From NCBI GenBank assembly GCA_022592445.1, contig JABYQR010000010.1, positions 62,001 through 126,000 on the forward strand: DNA of 64,000 nt, written 5' to 3'. The notes under the pieces are model-generated. The model was not told where the DNA came from, did not search any database, and saw only the letters and a list, made by a program, of their open reading frames with translations. This stretch comes from Cytidiella melzeri (lineage: Eukaryota > Basidiomycota > Agaricomycetes > Polyporales > Irpicaceae). Below are positions 1-12,338 of the stretch, one piece after another (within the stretch, counting starts at the first letter, position 1; each line of letters starts with the position of its first letter). Made by a program: the position numbers and the translations under genes.

Positions 1-503
1 TTGTTCTCCTTTTTCGATGATAGTTTCGAGTTGTATGAACGGAATCACGGCCGCGGCAGAACCGACAAGGAGTACTCCATCCGTCTTTCGCTGAGCGAAG
101 GAGCACATTCGTCAAATGTGTTGGACTCTGCTCTGGACGCTCGCCACTCCTTGAATGTGCAACCCCCGCAAGTACGTACTAGCCTCTCCTCTCTGATCGT
201 TCGCACGCTATGAGGACGGCAGTTTTCGTGCGCATATGCTGACTTTGTTGTGCGGTATATTGTAGGAAATTGACACAGCATCTGCCGTACAGTCTCGTTA
301 TTGAAAAGTTCTCCAAGCATTTGGACGTGTCGTGGACGTGCGTTGCCTCCCACTCCGTTTACCTGTCCCACGTTCTGAATTCGCTTCTTCTTGTGTTTTT
401 TCGTCGTGCATTATAGGATGATGACACGGACAGGGAAACTCCTCTCGAACTTATTGAACCTCTCACCTCTCACGGGAGCGACGTTAGCATGGACGAATCC
501 TGA
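1..503 (+). CDS. C-terminal part of an unrecognised protein (5' end outside window)
   Basis: Three exons (1-171, 279-371, 417-503) join in constant phase to an open frame ending in TGA at 501-503. Both introns are short, with GTACGT and GTTCTG donors and CAG/TAG acceptors. The visible 117 residues have a mixed alpha/beta look around LPYSLVIEKFSKHLDVSW and an acidic tail ending in DVSMDES. I do not recognise the family. The start lies upstream of the window, so the length is unknown. The gene call rests on phase continuity and coding-like composition only. Confidence 0.55.
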
Positions 504-2483
504 ACAGCTAAGCTGACTGTGCGCTATGGCTTGGCCATCAAAGCTGCTGTGTGGAGATGTGTTTGCGATAGTGTCCGTCAACTCCTCCACATTACTCTCG
601 CCGAGATGTGTGATCTAACAGGAAATATAGCGAGTCGTCGTTGGATCATTCAAGCCAAGGAGTCACTAGCTAGTCACTACTGTAGTCATACCTTGCCCAA
701 CGTTCTTCCTCTTTGTCTCGGGATGTGAATCGACCAAGCTGCGGATATCAGGATGTACAGTGAGACAAGCTGTGATGTTTCTATGCCATTAGTACATAGC
801 CTTTGTTGGCAAACTGAGGAGGCTTCCGGGACAATTTATTCAAGTACTCACGGCGACAGCTAAGTAAGTAGTACTCTGGACATCACTCACGTATAACATT
901 GACCAATGCGTTTTTCACAGCCGCAAATGTTTGAAATCTTGCGGCCCCGGGTTTCTGGGCTCCGCAGGATTTTTCACGGCAAAATTGACAGATCGAGGTT
1001 TGGCTGTAGCAGCCCAACGCTGTAATATGCATGCATAGACGTACTAGGGGTTAGCTGGCGTGGCGTACGTTGCGGCACGACCTGAGCAGCAGTGGGCTTT
1101 GATATTGCTAGATATAACATCACGTCCCGAGATTGAGTGAGTCTCCTCGACGTGGCACATGCTCAACTTCTCCTACGTAGGCAAACATTGGACAATATCG
1201 TTTCTGCAAGACCATGATGGCCAATGAACACGGCGGCGACCTCAGGCTTGGCTCAACTTTCAATAGTATACTATATGCCTGCAAACCAAGGAAGTAACTT
1301 TTGCTCCGCTCTCGCTGTACATAACGGTCGGTGGTACAATGACCTCTTTTCTTTACGCGTCGGTCAATAATCTCCCACGCAGAGAACCTCACCCTTGGAT
1401 CATCATCTCGCGTCCCCGTTTCTGGTTTCTTCTAGCGTTCTGCGCTGTCCCAGACCTTCTCACGCAAAAGTGCCTATCTTACGGCCTATTACTCAAACCT
1501 CGTTGCATCGGCTTGCCGTCATGCCACCTTATCGTCCGGTCAGACAAGGAGCGAGTGAGTACTTTGTCTCGAAAAGTCGCTTCTACAACTCATGAAAGTG
1601 GCACTCCTCCAGCTTCACATACATATGCATGTGCTCGCATGTTATCAGATAGCAGATAAGTGCACTTCAATCAAGCCCGCGAAGAAGGAATCGAAGCTCC
1701 TGCGATGCGAGAAAAAATCAATGGTTCACACACTATCCTCTACGTGGGCTAACTAACCGAGCCTAATATTAGATTGTGAGTGCGAGTATTGCACGCCCAC
1801 TGCCTCGTGCCGTTGTCTGCGTGTGTTTCCTTCAGTAGGTGATCTGGCAGAAGCTGCCTCGCATTTCAGAGGTTTGCGACCGGTGGAATGACCCCTCGCC
1901 TCACTATCTTTACAAAGCTCCCGAGAAGCTTCAATGGAACGGTTCAGAAAACAGGCCGAGGTCGAGACTCGGATGATCGTTCTATATGTTATGTTTCCTT
2001 GTCATGTAGAGCAACATCGACCGCTGACAGACCCAGGGAAACACCAGCGTGCTTCGTCTTTCGCCCCGACGTATGAACGCGAAAGCCGGTCTATTACGGA
2101 GGCAAATATACGTCGTCGCAGCCATCAACATCGACAATTCACAACATTCGCGGACGAACATGCTTCGAATGTTGTCGACATGCAAACGTCCATCTTCGCC
2201 GCTACGTTTGTCTCTCACACATTCACGCTTTGGACTTCCACCTGTTACACGGTTAATTTTAGCTCGCAGAGACACTCAGTTGCAAAGAAATGCGGTGTGC
2301 CGGGGAAGAGCACAAAGGAGCCAGTAACATATCCAGGCAGGTCTGACAAACATGGCAACAAAGTACACCAAGATCAAACCAAGTAAGGGAGAGGATCATA
2401 TGGGTGGTCGTAGGGTCGTGAGCTCGGCGACAGCCATCTAATCTACGAGCAGAGGAAACTGAGCTCATTGCGCTGTAAACAGC
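504..2483. other. Intergenic, no supportable gene
   Basis: About 2 kb with only short overlapping reading frames on both strands and no recognisable protein segment. It lies 3' of both flanking genes (the partial gene and FTR1). One perfect ATCTGATAA GATA-type iron site is present on the minus strand at 1642-1650. I saw no repeat or RNA gene. Confidence 0.6.
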
Positions 2484-3930
2484 TCATTCCTTCTCAGGAA
2501 TCTCAGCGATCTCCGAATCACCCCTGTGCAGCGCGGCCCTTTCCCGCCTCCTGACACCGGCCTCACTCTCCCTTCCAAACAGCTTGGTCCTTCCCTCCTT
2601 GTACTTCATCACAATCAGGACAACAACGGCAGCGATCCAGTAGAACACGTATCCGAGCACGGTGCCGAGCGTAGCGTTATTCGTCCATCCAAAAATGGCG
2701 TTGAAGATCGACCAACCGTTGTTGTCAAAGTTGTTCTCGGGGTTGCAGCAGTCCAAATGCCACACGTTCCCGCGGACGTCGTATGAGCCAGGGCCGTCTC
2801 CTGCAGCGCCTGCGTCGTCGACATCGCCGCCGAGTCTGAGTGACGAAGATGAGATGTCAGCTAGGGAACGGTGAGAGTAAGGGCAAGAACATACAGGTGG
2901 TTGAAAGTGTTCTCTTGGAAGGAGCCGATAGAACGGCTGAAGAGCCCAGCGCCGATGAGCAGGAGCAAGTTGGTCATGACGACCAAGAAGATTGTAAGAG
3001 CTGGAAAAATAACCATTAGCCACTAACCCGCGCTGAGTTTGGCGTAAAGAAGAAAGACTTACTGGTGCGACTGGCGAAGGAGTAGATGAGGAAGCCGCAG
3101 ATCAATCCACAGACGAGACCGACGACGGTAGCGAGCGGGATCGAAGTAGCAGGCTGGCCAAGGGAGACTCCTCCCACGAACACTACAGCTTCCATTCCTG
3201 TACATTGCCAACGACAGTTTAAGCGTTTAGTATTTGTCATGAACGAGTTAGGAAAGTGTGGGACACGCACCCTCTCGCAGAACGGTGATCAAAGGCAGGA
3301 TGAAGAGAACCCACTTGCCGCTCCTTGCACCGGAATCGACGTCTGCGTTGTGTCAACGCTGTCAGTATGCGTATTCGCGACAGTAAGTGTATGACACTCA
3401 CGTTGACCTTCAAAGGCGCGTTGCAGCTTGACACGCCATTTCGCCTTGGCACGGTCCATCTTGAGCATGGTGATGCCCATGACAAAGATCATGAGGGAAG
3501 CAATCAACTCGAAGATACCTGTGATGCGCATATACTCAGCCCCACTTGAAGATACTCAAAAGTGCGTAAAACACGTACCCTCCCAGAGTTCCTCGGCATT
3601 GGCCCAGAGGTTGCTCGCCTTTGTGAACCACACGGCAATGAAGGCTGCACCAATGGCGAGGGCGATGAAGAAGCCAAGGGACGAGCCGGCAAAGATTTGA
3701 ATGCGCATGCGACGGATGAAACGCTTCTTGCGAGCGGCGGACTCGGCGTCGCTTTCCTGCGTGAGCTCACGAGAGTTTTGGTCTGAGCCTGCCTCGCGTT
3801 TCTCGCTAAAGTTGTCCTCTGAAGCGATTTGTTCCACGAGACCAAGGAGAACGGAGACGATGATGGCGGCCTCCAAAGTCTCTCGGAAGACGATGAAGAA
3901 TATGGGAACGGAGAAGACGCTTTTGCCCAT
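2484..3930 (-). CDS. FTR1: High-affinity iron permease Ftr1
   Basis: Plasma-membrane permease that imports Fe(III) produced by its partner ferroxidase. Six exons read on the minus strand: 3930-3579, 3518-3402, 3342-3271, 3197-3063, 3000-2895 and 2835-2484. They sum to 1134 bases and encode 377 residues, the usual size for Ftr1. The two family iron-binding motifs are visible: RETLE at residues 16-20 (the REGLE box of transmembrane segment 1) and REGME at about 179-183. Further hydrophobic helices follow, with a basic, glutamate-rich cytosolic tail. I chose the ATG at 3930 because MGKSVFSVPIFFIVFRETLE matches the family start; the longer upstream frame is low-complexity. It is divergent from FET3 across 975 bp holding four GATA iron-repressor motifs. 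Identification is firm. Confidence 0.95.
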
Positions 3931-4905
3931 GGTTGCTACGTACGAGAGGGAGAGGAGAGACGAGCCGGTCGCGTCGAGGATGGGAGGAGGGACGACGGGA
4001 GTCGGAAGAAAGGGGCGGTCTGAGGAGAGACATGCTATAAGTAAGAGAGACAGACAGCTGGCGGGTGGGGGTACTAAGGGTGAGGACGGTGCTGGAAATG
4101 CCAGATTCACACGCCGTCCAATCTGATAATTTTTCCATTGATCTCAGGGGGCGTCTGATCCTCGTTGGCCAGCTGATCTCAAGGTTTCGGGGGGCGATAT
4201 CTTATCAGATTACGAATACAGCACGCTAACACCATGTTCCCACACTTCATCAGCCCATGCACGCGTCGTTCTCGCCCTTTGAAAGGGTCCTATTTCCGCC
4301 GAACATGCCATTCCATGTCCTTGGCGCAATATTTTTGGTCGTTGACAACGCCGAAGTGTTGGTGCAGGGTGGTGACGAAGGCGTTTGAAACAAGCTTGAA
4401 ACGCGCCTGGACGTGGGAACGCCGCCTGGACCCCTGCTTTAGGCACAAGGGAGTAATGTGTTTGCCGGTGGACCGTGAGCTCAAGCACGCCAGCAAAGCG
4501 AGTATTCAAGCTTCTTTGCATGCCTCATTCATACTATCTGATAACTCGAAGCTGTAGGATCCACTCGTCAATGCCTCGATGCTGGGCATGAGGACGGCCG
4601 GGATGAGTCGTGTGTGAGCGGGCGGTCGCACGGCTCGAGGTTCTGCCGAAGGAACGAGGTTACTGGCAGATTAGATCGAGACGCTAGGGGTGGTTATCAG
4701 ATAAAAATTTCACCTGTCTGATCCAAAGTCGCGTTGGCAGCACTTGGCCACCCTTCCACCACACCTCCGTTCTGGCCACTTCTGCTCCTCCCGTATTTAG
4801 TCTACCTCATCCGCTCGTGTTCACTCCCACCCTCCACCCATCCCTCATAGGGCCCCCTCTCAACAACGAACAACGTCTATAGCCTCGCGAGCGTACTCGT
4901 TCAAA
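3931..4905. promoter_or_regulatory. Shared FTR1-FET3 divergent promoter with GATA iron-repressor sites
   Basis: This 975-bp region separates the two start codons. It holds four exact copies of ATCWGATAA, the extended site bound by fungal GATA iron repressors (SreA/Sre1/Urbs1 family). They lie at 4121-4129 (+), 4202-4210 (-), 4536-4544 (+) and 4694-4704, where TTATCAGATAA reads as a site on both strands. A single 9-mer of this kind is expected only about once per 65 kb on both strands, so four here is strong enrichment. The inference is repression of both genes when iron is plentiful. Confidence 0.85.
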
Positions 4906-7319
4906 ATGCGGTCTGTCCTCTCCTTTTTAGCCGTCGCCTCTCCTGCCCTCGCGGCTGTTCACGAAGTCTGGTACAACATCACCTATGTTGAAAACGCCAA
5001 CCCTGATGGTTTGGCCGAACGTCGCGTTATTGGTGTCAACGGCACCTGGCCGCAAGTATTTCCAACCTATAGCGTATAGTCTACCACACTGACCCTTGTC
5101 GTAACAGGCCGCCCATTCTCGAGGTCCAGTCCACGGATGACGTCCTCGTCCACGCGCAGAACTCGCTCGTCGAGCCCATGACACTTCACCATCACGGAAT
5201 GTTTTTCAACTCGACATCATGGCAGGACGGAGCCATAGGGGTGTCCCAATGGTAATCCACACTGCTCGAACGTAGAGAAAGTACACCAGCTCAAGTATCA
5301 TATGTAGTGGTATACCGGTAGGACAAAGCTGGGACTATATCATTCCCGTTTCAACCAGCAACCAGAGCGGCACATACTGGTGGCACTCACATGCGAATGT
5401 AAGCATGGGTATCTGCCACGCTCGAATCCGACGCTGATATCTCTCTCAGGGCCAATACGTAGACGGGCTCCGTGCACCTATCGTCATTCACCCACCAGAG
5501 GAGAAGCACCAGTACGACGAAGAGTTCACCGTCATTCTCGGGGATTGGTACCACGACGATCATGCCACGTTAATCAAGCAGTTTATTAGCGTTGCTAACC
5601 CCGGCGGTGCCGAGCCTGTGCCAGGTATGGCTGCTCCCACCTCTCAGACCATTTTCGTGAGTGCTGAGTACACGCACCAACAGACGCTGGTTTGGTCTAT
5701 TTCGCACAAGGGAGCAAATACCTTGGACCCATTGCCGGCACGCAACCCTCGCCCGTTACCAGCGCTGTGGGATTCAACGAGAATGCCACCCTTCCTTTCC
5801 AGGTACGTACTGGCTTTGTTCTCGCTCCCGACAGTCCTGTGAACGCCGCTCATGTTGTCTTCCTTTAGGCCGGAAAGACTTACCGTCTCCGGATAGTGAA
5901 CACATCAGCCTTCGCTATGTTCTACTTCTGGATCGATGGTCATGAGATGCGCATCATTGAAGCCGACGGTGTAAGCCATATATTTCTCTACGACGATGAC
6001 ACAGCTAACCAGATACGCTAGACTGACGTTGAAGAGAGCCCCATTGATCTCATTGCTATTGCCGTCGCTCAACGCTACTCCATTCTCGTGACCGCCCGTA
6101 ATGACACCTCCTCCAACTGGGCCATTCACGCCAACATGGACACTGACATGTTTGACACTGTCCCCGTCACTCTCAATCCCAGTAAGCAACCATCCTTCCC
6201 CAATCGCTTGCCTTCTCTCAGCATGTGTCTCTCTGTGTTCAGATGTCACCACCTCCATCACATACGACTCGTCCGCGTCACTCACCGACCTTGGAACCAT
6301 CGGCGTTGATGCTCTCCACGATGTGCCCGATATCGACTTGGTCCCTCTGGACGTCGAGCCCATGCTTCCTTCAACCCGGACTATCCAGCTGGAGGTTACG
6401 TTCGACACTCTCGATGACGGAACCAATCGCGCCATGTTCAACCAGCAGACGTACAACATGCCTCTTGTTCCCAGTGTTTTCTCAGAGATGACTCTGGGAC
6501 CCAACGCCACGGTCGTAGAGGCATACGGCCCGTACTCTTTCGTCCTCAATCATCTTGAGGTCATCGACATCGTGCTGCAGAACGGCGATGCAGGCAAGCA
6601 TCCTTTGTGAGTTTATCTGTCATTTATCTGTGGAAGGGTTGTTGTAGCTAAAGGGATGACGGTAGCCATATCCACGGCCACAAATTCCAGCTCGTGCAGC
6701 GTTCAACGGACTACACCTCCGATGACCCGTCGCTCAACCCTCCTATCAACGAGACTCAGACGAACCCCATGCGTCGCGACACTGTTCAGGTACCCAGCGG
6801 CCACGGTGTCACTCTCCGACTCATCGCTGACAACCCCGGAGCTTGGATTTTCCACTGTACGTCCTGTTATTTCTCTTTGCTGTTCTACACCAACGCTTCA
6901 CCTGTCTACCTCTTCCTCTAGGTCACATCGAGTGGCATCTGGAAGCCGGTCTCGCTGTAACCTTCATCGAAGCACCGGTTGAAGCTCAAGCGCGGAATGG
7001 CATCCCTCAAGTTGCCTTTGACCAGTGCTCCGCTCTCGGCTTCCCTACCGCCGGCAACGCTGCTGGACACACCGACAACATCCTCAACCTTTCCGGCCTC
7101 CCTGAGGGTCCGTTCCCTCAGATCCTTGGATGGAGACCAAAGGGCATTGGAGCCATGGCTGGCTGCGTGCTGACAGCGGTCATCGGCATGTTGACCGTGA
7201 CATGGTACTCACTTGGTGGGTACATCTCGGAGCATGAGATGGAGGCGGAGGTCAGGCTGCAGCAGGAGAAGAAGGCGAAGAAGGGAAAGTTCTTTGGGCT
7301 GATCAAGCCCAAGGCTTAA
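4906..7319 (+). CDS. FET3: Multicopper ferroxidase Fet3
   Basis: Oxidises Fe(II) to Fe(III) at the cell surface and hands it to Ftr1. Ten exons: 4906-5051, 5108-5251, 5308-5398, 5450-5624, 5684-5802, 5869-5970, 6022-6181, 6243-6606, 6666-6856 and 6922-7319. They total 1890 bases, giving 629 residues. A signal peptide covers about 1-17. Copper-ligand motifs are complete: HHHG (about 76-79), WWHSHAN (121-127), HPFHIHGH (432-439) and CHIEWHLEAGL from 498. A single membrane helix lies at about 572-594, followed by a lysine-rich cytosolic tail, which marks a Fet3 ferroxidase rather than a secreted laccase. Intron 1 (5052-5107) starts with GCAAGT. This GC-AG reading is needed for phase and restores the conserved TWPPP. 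Identification is firm. Confidence 0.95.
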
Positions 7320-8260
7320 TGGTCCCTGCTTTCGCTCGACTGTCAGACTCGTCCTGTTGATGAAGTTTCCTTCACTTTCCAGTTTTTTGGTGATTATAGC
7401 ACTGAGGCTAGATATCAGATTACTTTCGACTCGGCCCCATGAACATCTACTTTTAGGCGTCGAGTGAGTACCGTGGATATGTACATGTCTGTTCCATGAT
7501 GAGGGTGGCAATTGCTACCGTGTCCGCCACGTCGACACACACGGTGAGAGTGGTGGGCGTGCGAAACCGCCCTCAACGGCATTGGTAGGCGGGACCGGTT
7601 TCACGCCTTCAGTGGCTTCCCTCAGGCTGCTCGAACGACCGTGAGGCCAAAGTCTGAGAAAAACCGGTCTCCGTCCGTGCAGTACCCATACCCCGAAGTT
7701 CCCAGTCTCACCTTCTACTTTCATACGCACCGTCTCTCATTCGCCTTGCCGAAACCTGAAAGAGGGAGCGTAGCATGGTGCCTCGAGAATTTTCACACAC
7801 GTCCCAAGCAGCGCGCACTGCGCAGGGGGAATTTAAGCCGAAAGATTGTCAATGAGAAACTCATTTACAGCCCCCGACCGCCCGACTCTGCAAGTACTGC
7901 GAGAACCACCTCACCCAAGGCCGTACGAAGCACAAACAGGATAAGTTACTGGACGGCTGTACCTCGCGAATACTCTCTTTGTGAACTCACCGTGACCCTA
8001 GCACCATTGAACACCCTGAGCTCCTGGCCTATCCTCTCAGGTCGCTCTCTCTTCAATCCCTGCGCCATCTGGGTCCGAGACTAGCTGCTGCCACGTATAC
8101 CAGCGCCGAGCGTTCCGTCGTCTTCACCATAGCTGGTTGCCAAAGATCGTCTCTTGCCCCCCAGGACCGTAGACGAGAGGAGGAGGAAAAAGAAGGAAAA
8201 GAGCTCAAGCCCGACAACAACTTCGCGTTTCAGGACGTTTGAGCTCGACTAATTGCGTTG
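7320..8260. other. Intergenic between FET3 and the MFS gene
   Basis: Contains the FET3 3' flank and the promoter of the MFS gene. No conserved frame, repeat or RNA gene was seen. A near-match to the iron GATA site, TATCAGATT, occurs near 7413 but lacks the full 9-mer. Confidence 0.5.
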
Positions 8261-10250
8261 ATGGCGGGATTCAGCGTAGAGCGTATCGTGTTTCTGTCTC
8301 TGGTTTTGGACTTGTTCGGTGCGTATGCTACCCAGTGCCAACGAGACTCCCCAGAACGCAAAAGTGCTAACACGAAAATTGTACGATATAGCATTTACGA
8401 TACCTCTTCCTCTTTTCCCTCGGATAATCGAGTGGTATGCAAAGGTACGTCGGTGTGGCACACAGCTTGTTTGTGCGGCCATCCGCTTACTACGTGCATA
8501 CGTGAACAGAGAGAATCCTCCGACCCGACAGGTTTCCTGTCCCGCACCCTCGTCGCAGTATCCGCACTCCGTAGCCTTTTCTACAACCCTGGCTCGAATC
8601 CCCAAAAATGGGACGTGGTGTTGCTTGGAGGGTTGATGGGATCGGTCTTCTCGTGAGTAGTGTCTTTGTAGCGGCGCGAGGATAACTAAGAGTGCTGATC
8701 CTGGACATTGTGGTCACAGGGCGCTGCAGTGGTATGTCCCTTTACATGTTTCCAGGAAGGCTTGCAAATGCTAAATAGCTCCTTGCGGTCTCGTAGGTTC
8801 GTGTCGCCATACATCGGGTCATTGAGTGACAAGTATGGGAGAAAACGCATACTACTCCTGACGATGATTGGAAACGTGCTTTCGGCAGTTGTGTGAGTCC
8901 CCAAAACCTAGTGACTACCTAATCACCTGTTCTGAGACGAATGTACTGTAGCTGGGTCCAGTCCACATCTTTCGCGTCCTACATGCTCTCTCGAGTTATT
9001 GGCGGCCTGAGCGAGGGGAATGTCCAACTTGCCATGTACGTCTGTCGTTCGTCTCGGCCTCACCACTTATAATCAAGCTTGACATGCCTCACCTAGTGCT
9101 ATCCTTTCTGATATCACCACTGCCGCCAATCGCTCCAAGGCACTCGCCCACGTCGGCATCGCATTTGCCATCTGCTTTTGCATAGGCCCACCCATCGGCG
9201 CATACTTCGCTTCTAGGCCGCTCCCATCGTCATTTACCGCCTCTGGGTTTGAGCTGAACGTCTACGCCATGCCAGCCATCCTGACCTTGGTCCTGTTGGT
9301 CCTCGAGACAATCTTCCTCATTGTGGCGCTACCCGAAACCAGAGGCAAACGAGCACAGGCTCCCGAAAAGCAAAATGGAAAGGCAAACGGTAACGGGACC
9401 ACTGCAGCCAATGGAAATGGAAGTGTTGTCACCAATGGCAATGGGAAGGCGAATGGCAAGGAGAATGGGAATGGAACACACCAGACGGTCGCCCCTGCGG
9501 CGGAAAGGCTACGTCTGTTGGCGACGTTACGAAGACTGCACTTCCTTTTCCTCGGCTTGTTCTCCGGCGTCGAGTTTACTTTGACGTTCCTGACTTTTGA
9601 CCGTGAGCTCTTTTTTGGCATTTAGTCAATGATTATGGGGTTGGCTGAATGGTTCTGTTCAGTGTTCGACTGGAACAACAAGCAGAACGGCGCGCTCATC
9701 GGCTCGATCGGTATCATCAGCGCGCTGCTTCAGGGTGGTTACGTCCGGAGGGCGATGTCGAAGGTGGGCGAGGGTGTGATGGCTCGTCGCGGAGCATCTA
9801 GTTGCGCACTGGGATTGGCTTTCCTCGCTTTAGTGCCGCTTTTCGTTACCAACTATACGACCACCGCCGTCTGGTTTCTGCGCGCCGCTTGCGTGTGTCA
9901 GGCCTTCACATCTGCAACAGTCGTCAACGCCCTTACATCCTACGCATCGCTCCAGTGTGATGACGGCGTGGACGAAGACACGGGGAAGGCAAAGGAGGAA
10001 CATCCAGACTTGGCGAAGGGCAAAGCTCTTGGGAGGTTCCGCTCGTCAGGCCAATTGGGACGTGCGATCGGTCCTCTCCTGGGTACGTTCAATCTGTTGT
10101 ATGTCGGCGCATGTGTTGACGTATAACTCAGCTTGCGCTTCGTATTGGACGTTCGGTCCTGCGCTGACCTACGCCGTCAGTGCCAGTGCCATGTTCTTGC
10201 TCTCCTCGCGGATGAGGTCGATAGCACGGAAGCCCGCCGTCTCAAATTGA
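8261..10250 (+). CDS. MFS transporter, TetA/MFSD10-like
   Basis: Membrane transporter of the major facilitator superfamily; substrate not predictable. It starts at ATG 8261 (MAGFSVERIVFLSLVLDLFAF). The first exons are 8261-8318, 8392-8444, 8510-8652, a 12-base exon at 8720-8731, then one starting at 8797. The MFS signature between helices 2 and 3 reads VSPYIGSLSDKYGRKR. Conserved helix-4/5 motifs follow (RVIGGLSEGNVQL, then IGPPIGAYFA). The central loop holds a Gly/Asn-rich low-complexity run (9360-9480), as is common in fungal members of this type. The C-terminal half resumes in the exons around 9661-10080 and ends at TGA 10248-10250. The 12-base exon supplies ALQW, matching the LQ-x-SP motif, although skipping it would keep frame. 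Confidence 0.85.
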
Positions 10251-12338
10251 GGGACATAAAGCGACCGATCGTCACACGTGTTATTCTGGGATGGCAATCG
10301 TCAGTTTAGGAGGTGGAATCGCCAGGTTGGCCTGTTTTTGGTATATTTTGTAACAACAAAGTGGTCACAGCTACGTTCAAGCATGTTTTGTAACTGTCCT
10401 TGTTTATGACTTTGAAGCTAATCAGATCCTTACTTCATCTCATCGCTACCAAGAGTCAAACTCACTCCGGCACATTAGGCACAGCGTGGTGAGATGGTGC
10501 TTGAATCTAATATCTAATGATATTGCGAGCATCCTCATCTCACATACCTGCAGTCGCCGTCGTTTGTCGTCTAAGCTTGACGGACCGACGTGAAACCGCG
10601 CTGCGCGGCGGCTACACCCTTCAGCAACAACGACGTGTCCTCTGTTGAACATGTACATATGCACCAGCCGTAGTATCTCTACTTGCCAAGGCGTCTTACA
10701 CCATCCGCTCGGAGTGCAGCCGGCAGCGCCACCGTGTAACGCTCGGATGGTATGTACTGTAGCACTGCTCCATAATTGCAATTGATTGTAACTGAGTTGT
10801 CTATGAATAGAACGAACCCACGCTTGTTACCTCTAACTGTGAAGAACACCACGGGTTCGCCAACACATTGAAACCAAGTTCTCATGGAGCTCCTGCCACT
10901 TAGCAGCTTTATAGATGCCTATGAGATCGCCGGTACATGGCATCAGTGCTATCGGTGGCTGCGCTACAGTCGAACAAGACAGTGGCTAACCTGCCGAGTA
11001 CAGTGACCATGCATGGGCTGTACCGTCAGCCCTACATTGTAACAAGGCCCGGGTCTCAAGCTCGGAACGACTCCCCGCAGCCGGAGTACGCGCTGCACTG
11101 TCATACTCTCTGACAACACTCAATTGCACTTTACTTTCCAGTTCTGACTTGCACAGGCAGTGAATCTCTCATGCCGGTTGCCGCAGCCACACGTCCGTGA
11201 GACCCCAGGTCACTATCGCGGACCAATTCGAACCCATGTATGCCCTGCAGCGGGTCTGCATCGTAACGGACTCGTGTTTACGGCTGCTGACAAGGGTCTG
11301 CTCAGTGCTGCAGACTCGTGCTATTCACGTCCTTCATGAGACGGCTGAATTGTTGACTTTCCACACATCCGCCCATCAATATATATATATCGCAGAAATG
11401 ACGGCTTGAGCTAGCTCAGTTGTGGCTCAACTTCACGAACATTTCATCGATCTGGTATTTGTTATTCGTGAGAAGCAGAGTCGTGTTGCTCTCGTCTCTT
11501 CAATTTCACAGGACGCGTCGACGCCCGAGTGTTTACAGCGGTATTCTTGTCACAAGAAGCGAAATCGAATTGATACTACGAATCAAGCTTTTGGAACAGT
11601 TCGAGCGTTGGCTAGAAGTATGTCTGCAGTGTGATAGAATTCTCCGTGCCGCAGTACAGGGAAGGAAGGAAACGTGCATCGAGGGAGGGAGTAAGAGACA
11701 TATGGGAGGAGAGAAGAAGGATGAGCTGAGCGTGGGTGGACAGGTGGACAGGGTAGATGGATAGATGGATGGACAGTTGGGCGTGTACTACATGGCTGCC
11801 AAATTGCGGTGAGACGGGAAACCCTTACACAAGGACGCACGGCTGCCCTCTACAGTGTCCCGTTCCCGAGCATACAGCTGGATGACGCGAGGCGAAAAGG
11901 CTTTACGATGGTGGATGACTGAGATGACTGGGTATATAGAAATAAAACAAAACCAATGTGAATGTGGGGAATTAAGGTAGTATGCATTAAAGGAAATCAG
12001 CTGCAAAATTGGACTGTCTATGCATGCCTCCCGTATGATACTGCAGAAATAGGTCATTGTGCGCTCGCACTCTCGGTGCGATGTTGATTCCGGCCTTGAC
12101 GTACTATCATGATTGACTGGCGTGACAAGATAACGAACGGAAGACGGATCCAATTCCAAACTCGGCGGCCTACTCTCCCGAGGTGCTCCCGAACAAGCCA
12201 TGGCCTCTACATCCCAATAATAAAGCATTTTGCACGAATAATGATGTCGGCCGAGAATACCCACACCGTCAGACAAGCCCCCTCCACTCAGGTACCGTTG
12301 ACGTGCCAGAGTCGAGGAAACGTTTGCCCACTCGCGAT
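10251..12338. other. Intergenic, 2.1 kb without supportable genes
   Basis: Lies 3' of both neighbours (MFS gene ends 10250; GT32 gene ends 12339). Short frames on both strands show no family resemblance. A purine-rich stretch (11640-11770, GGAAGGAAGG and GGTGGACAG repeats) is the only composition change seen. Confidence 0.5.
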
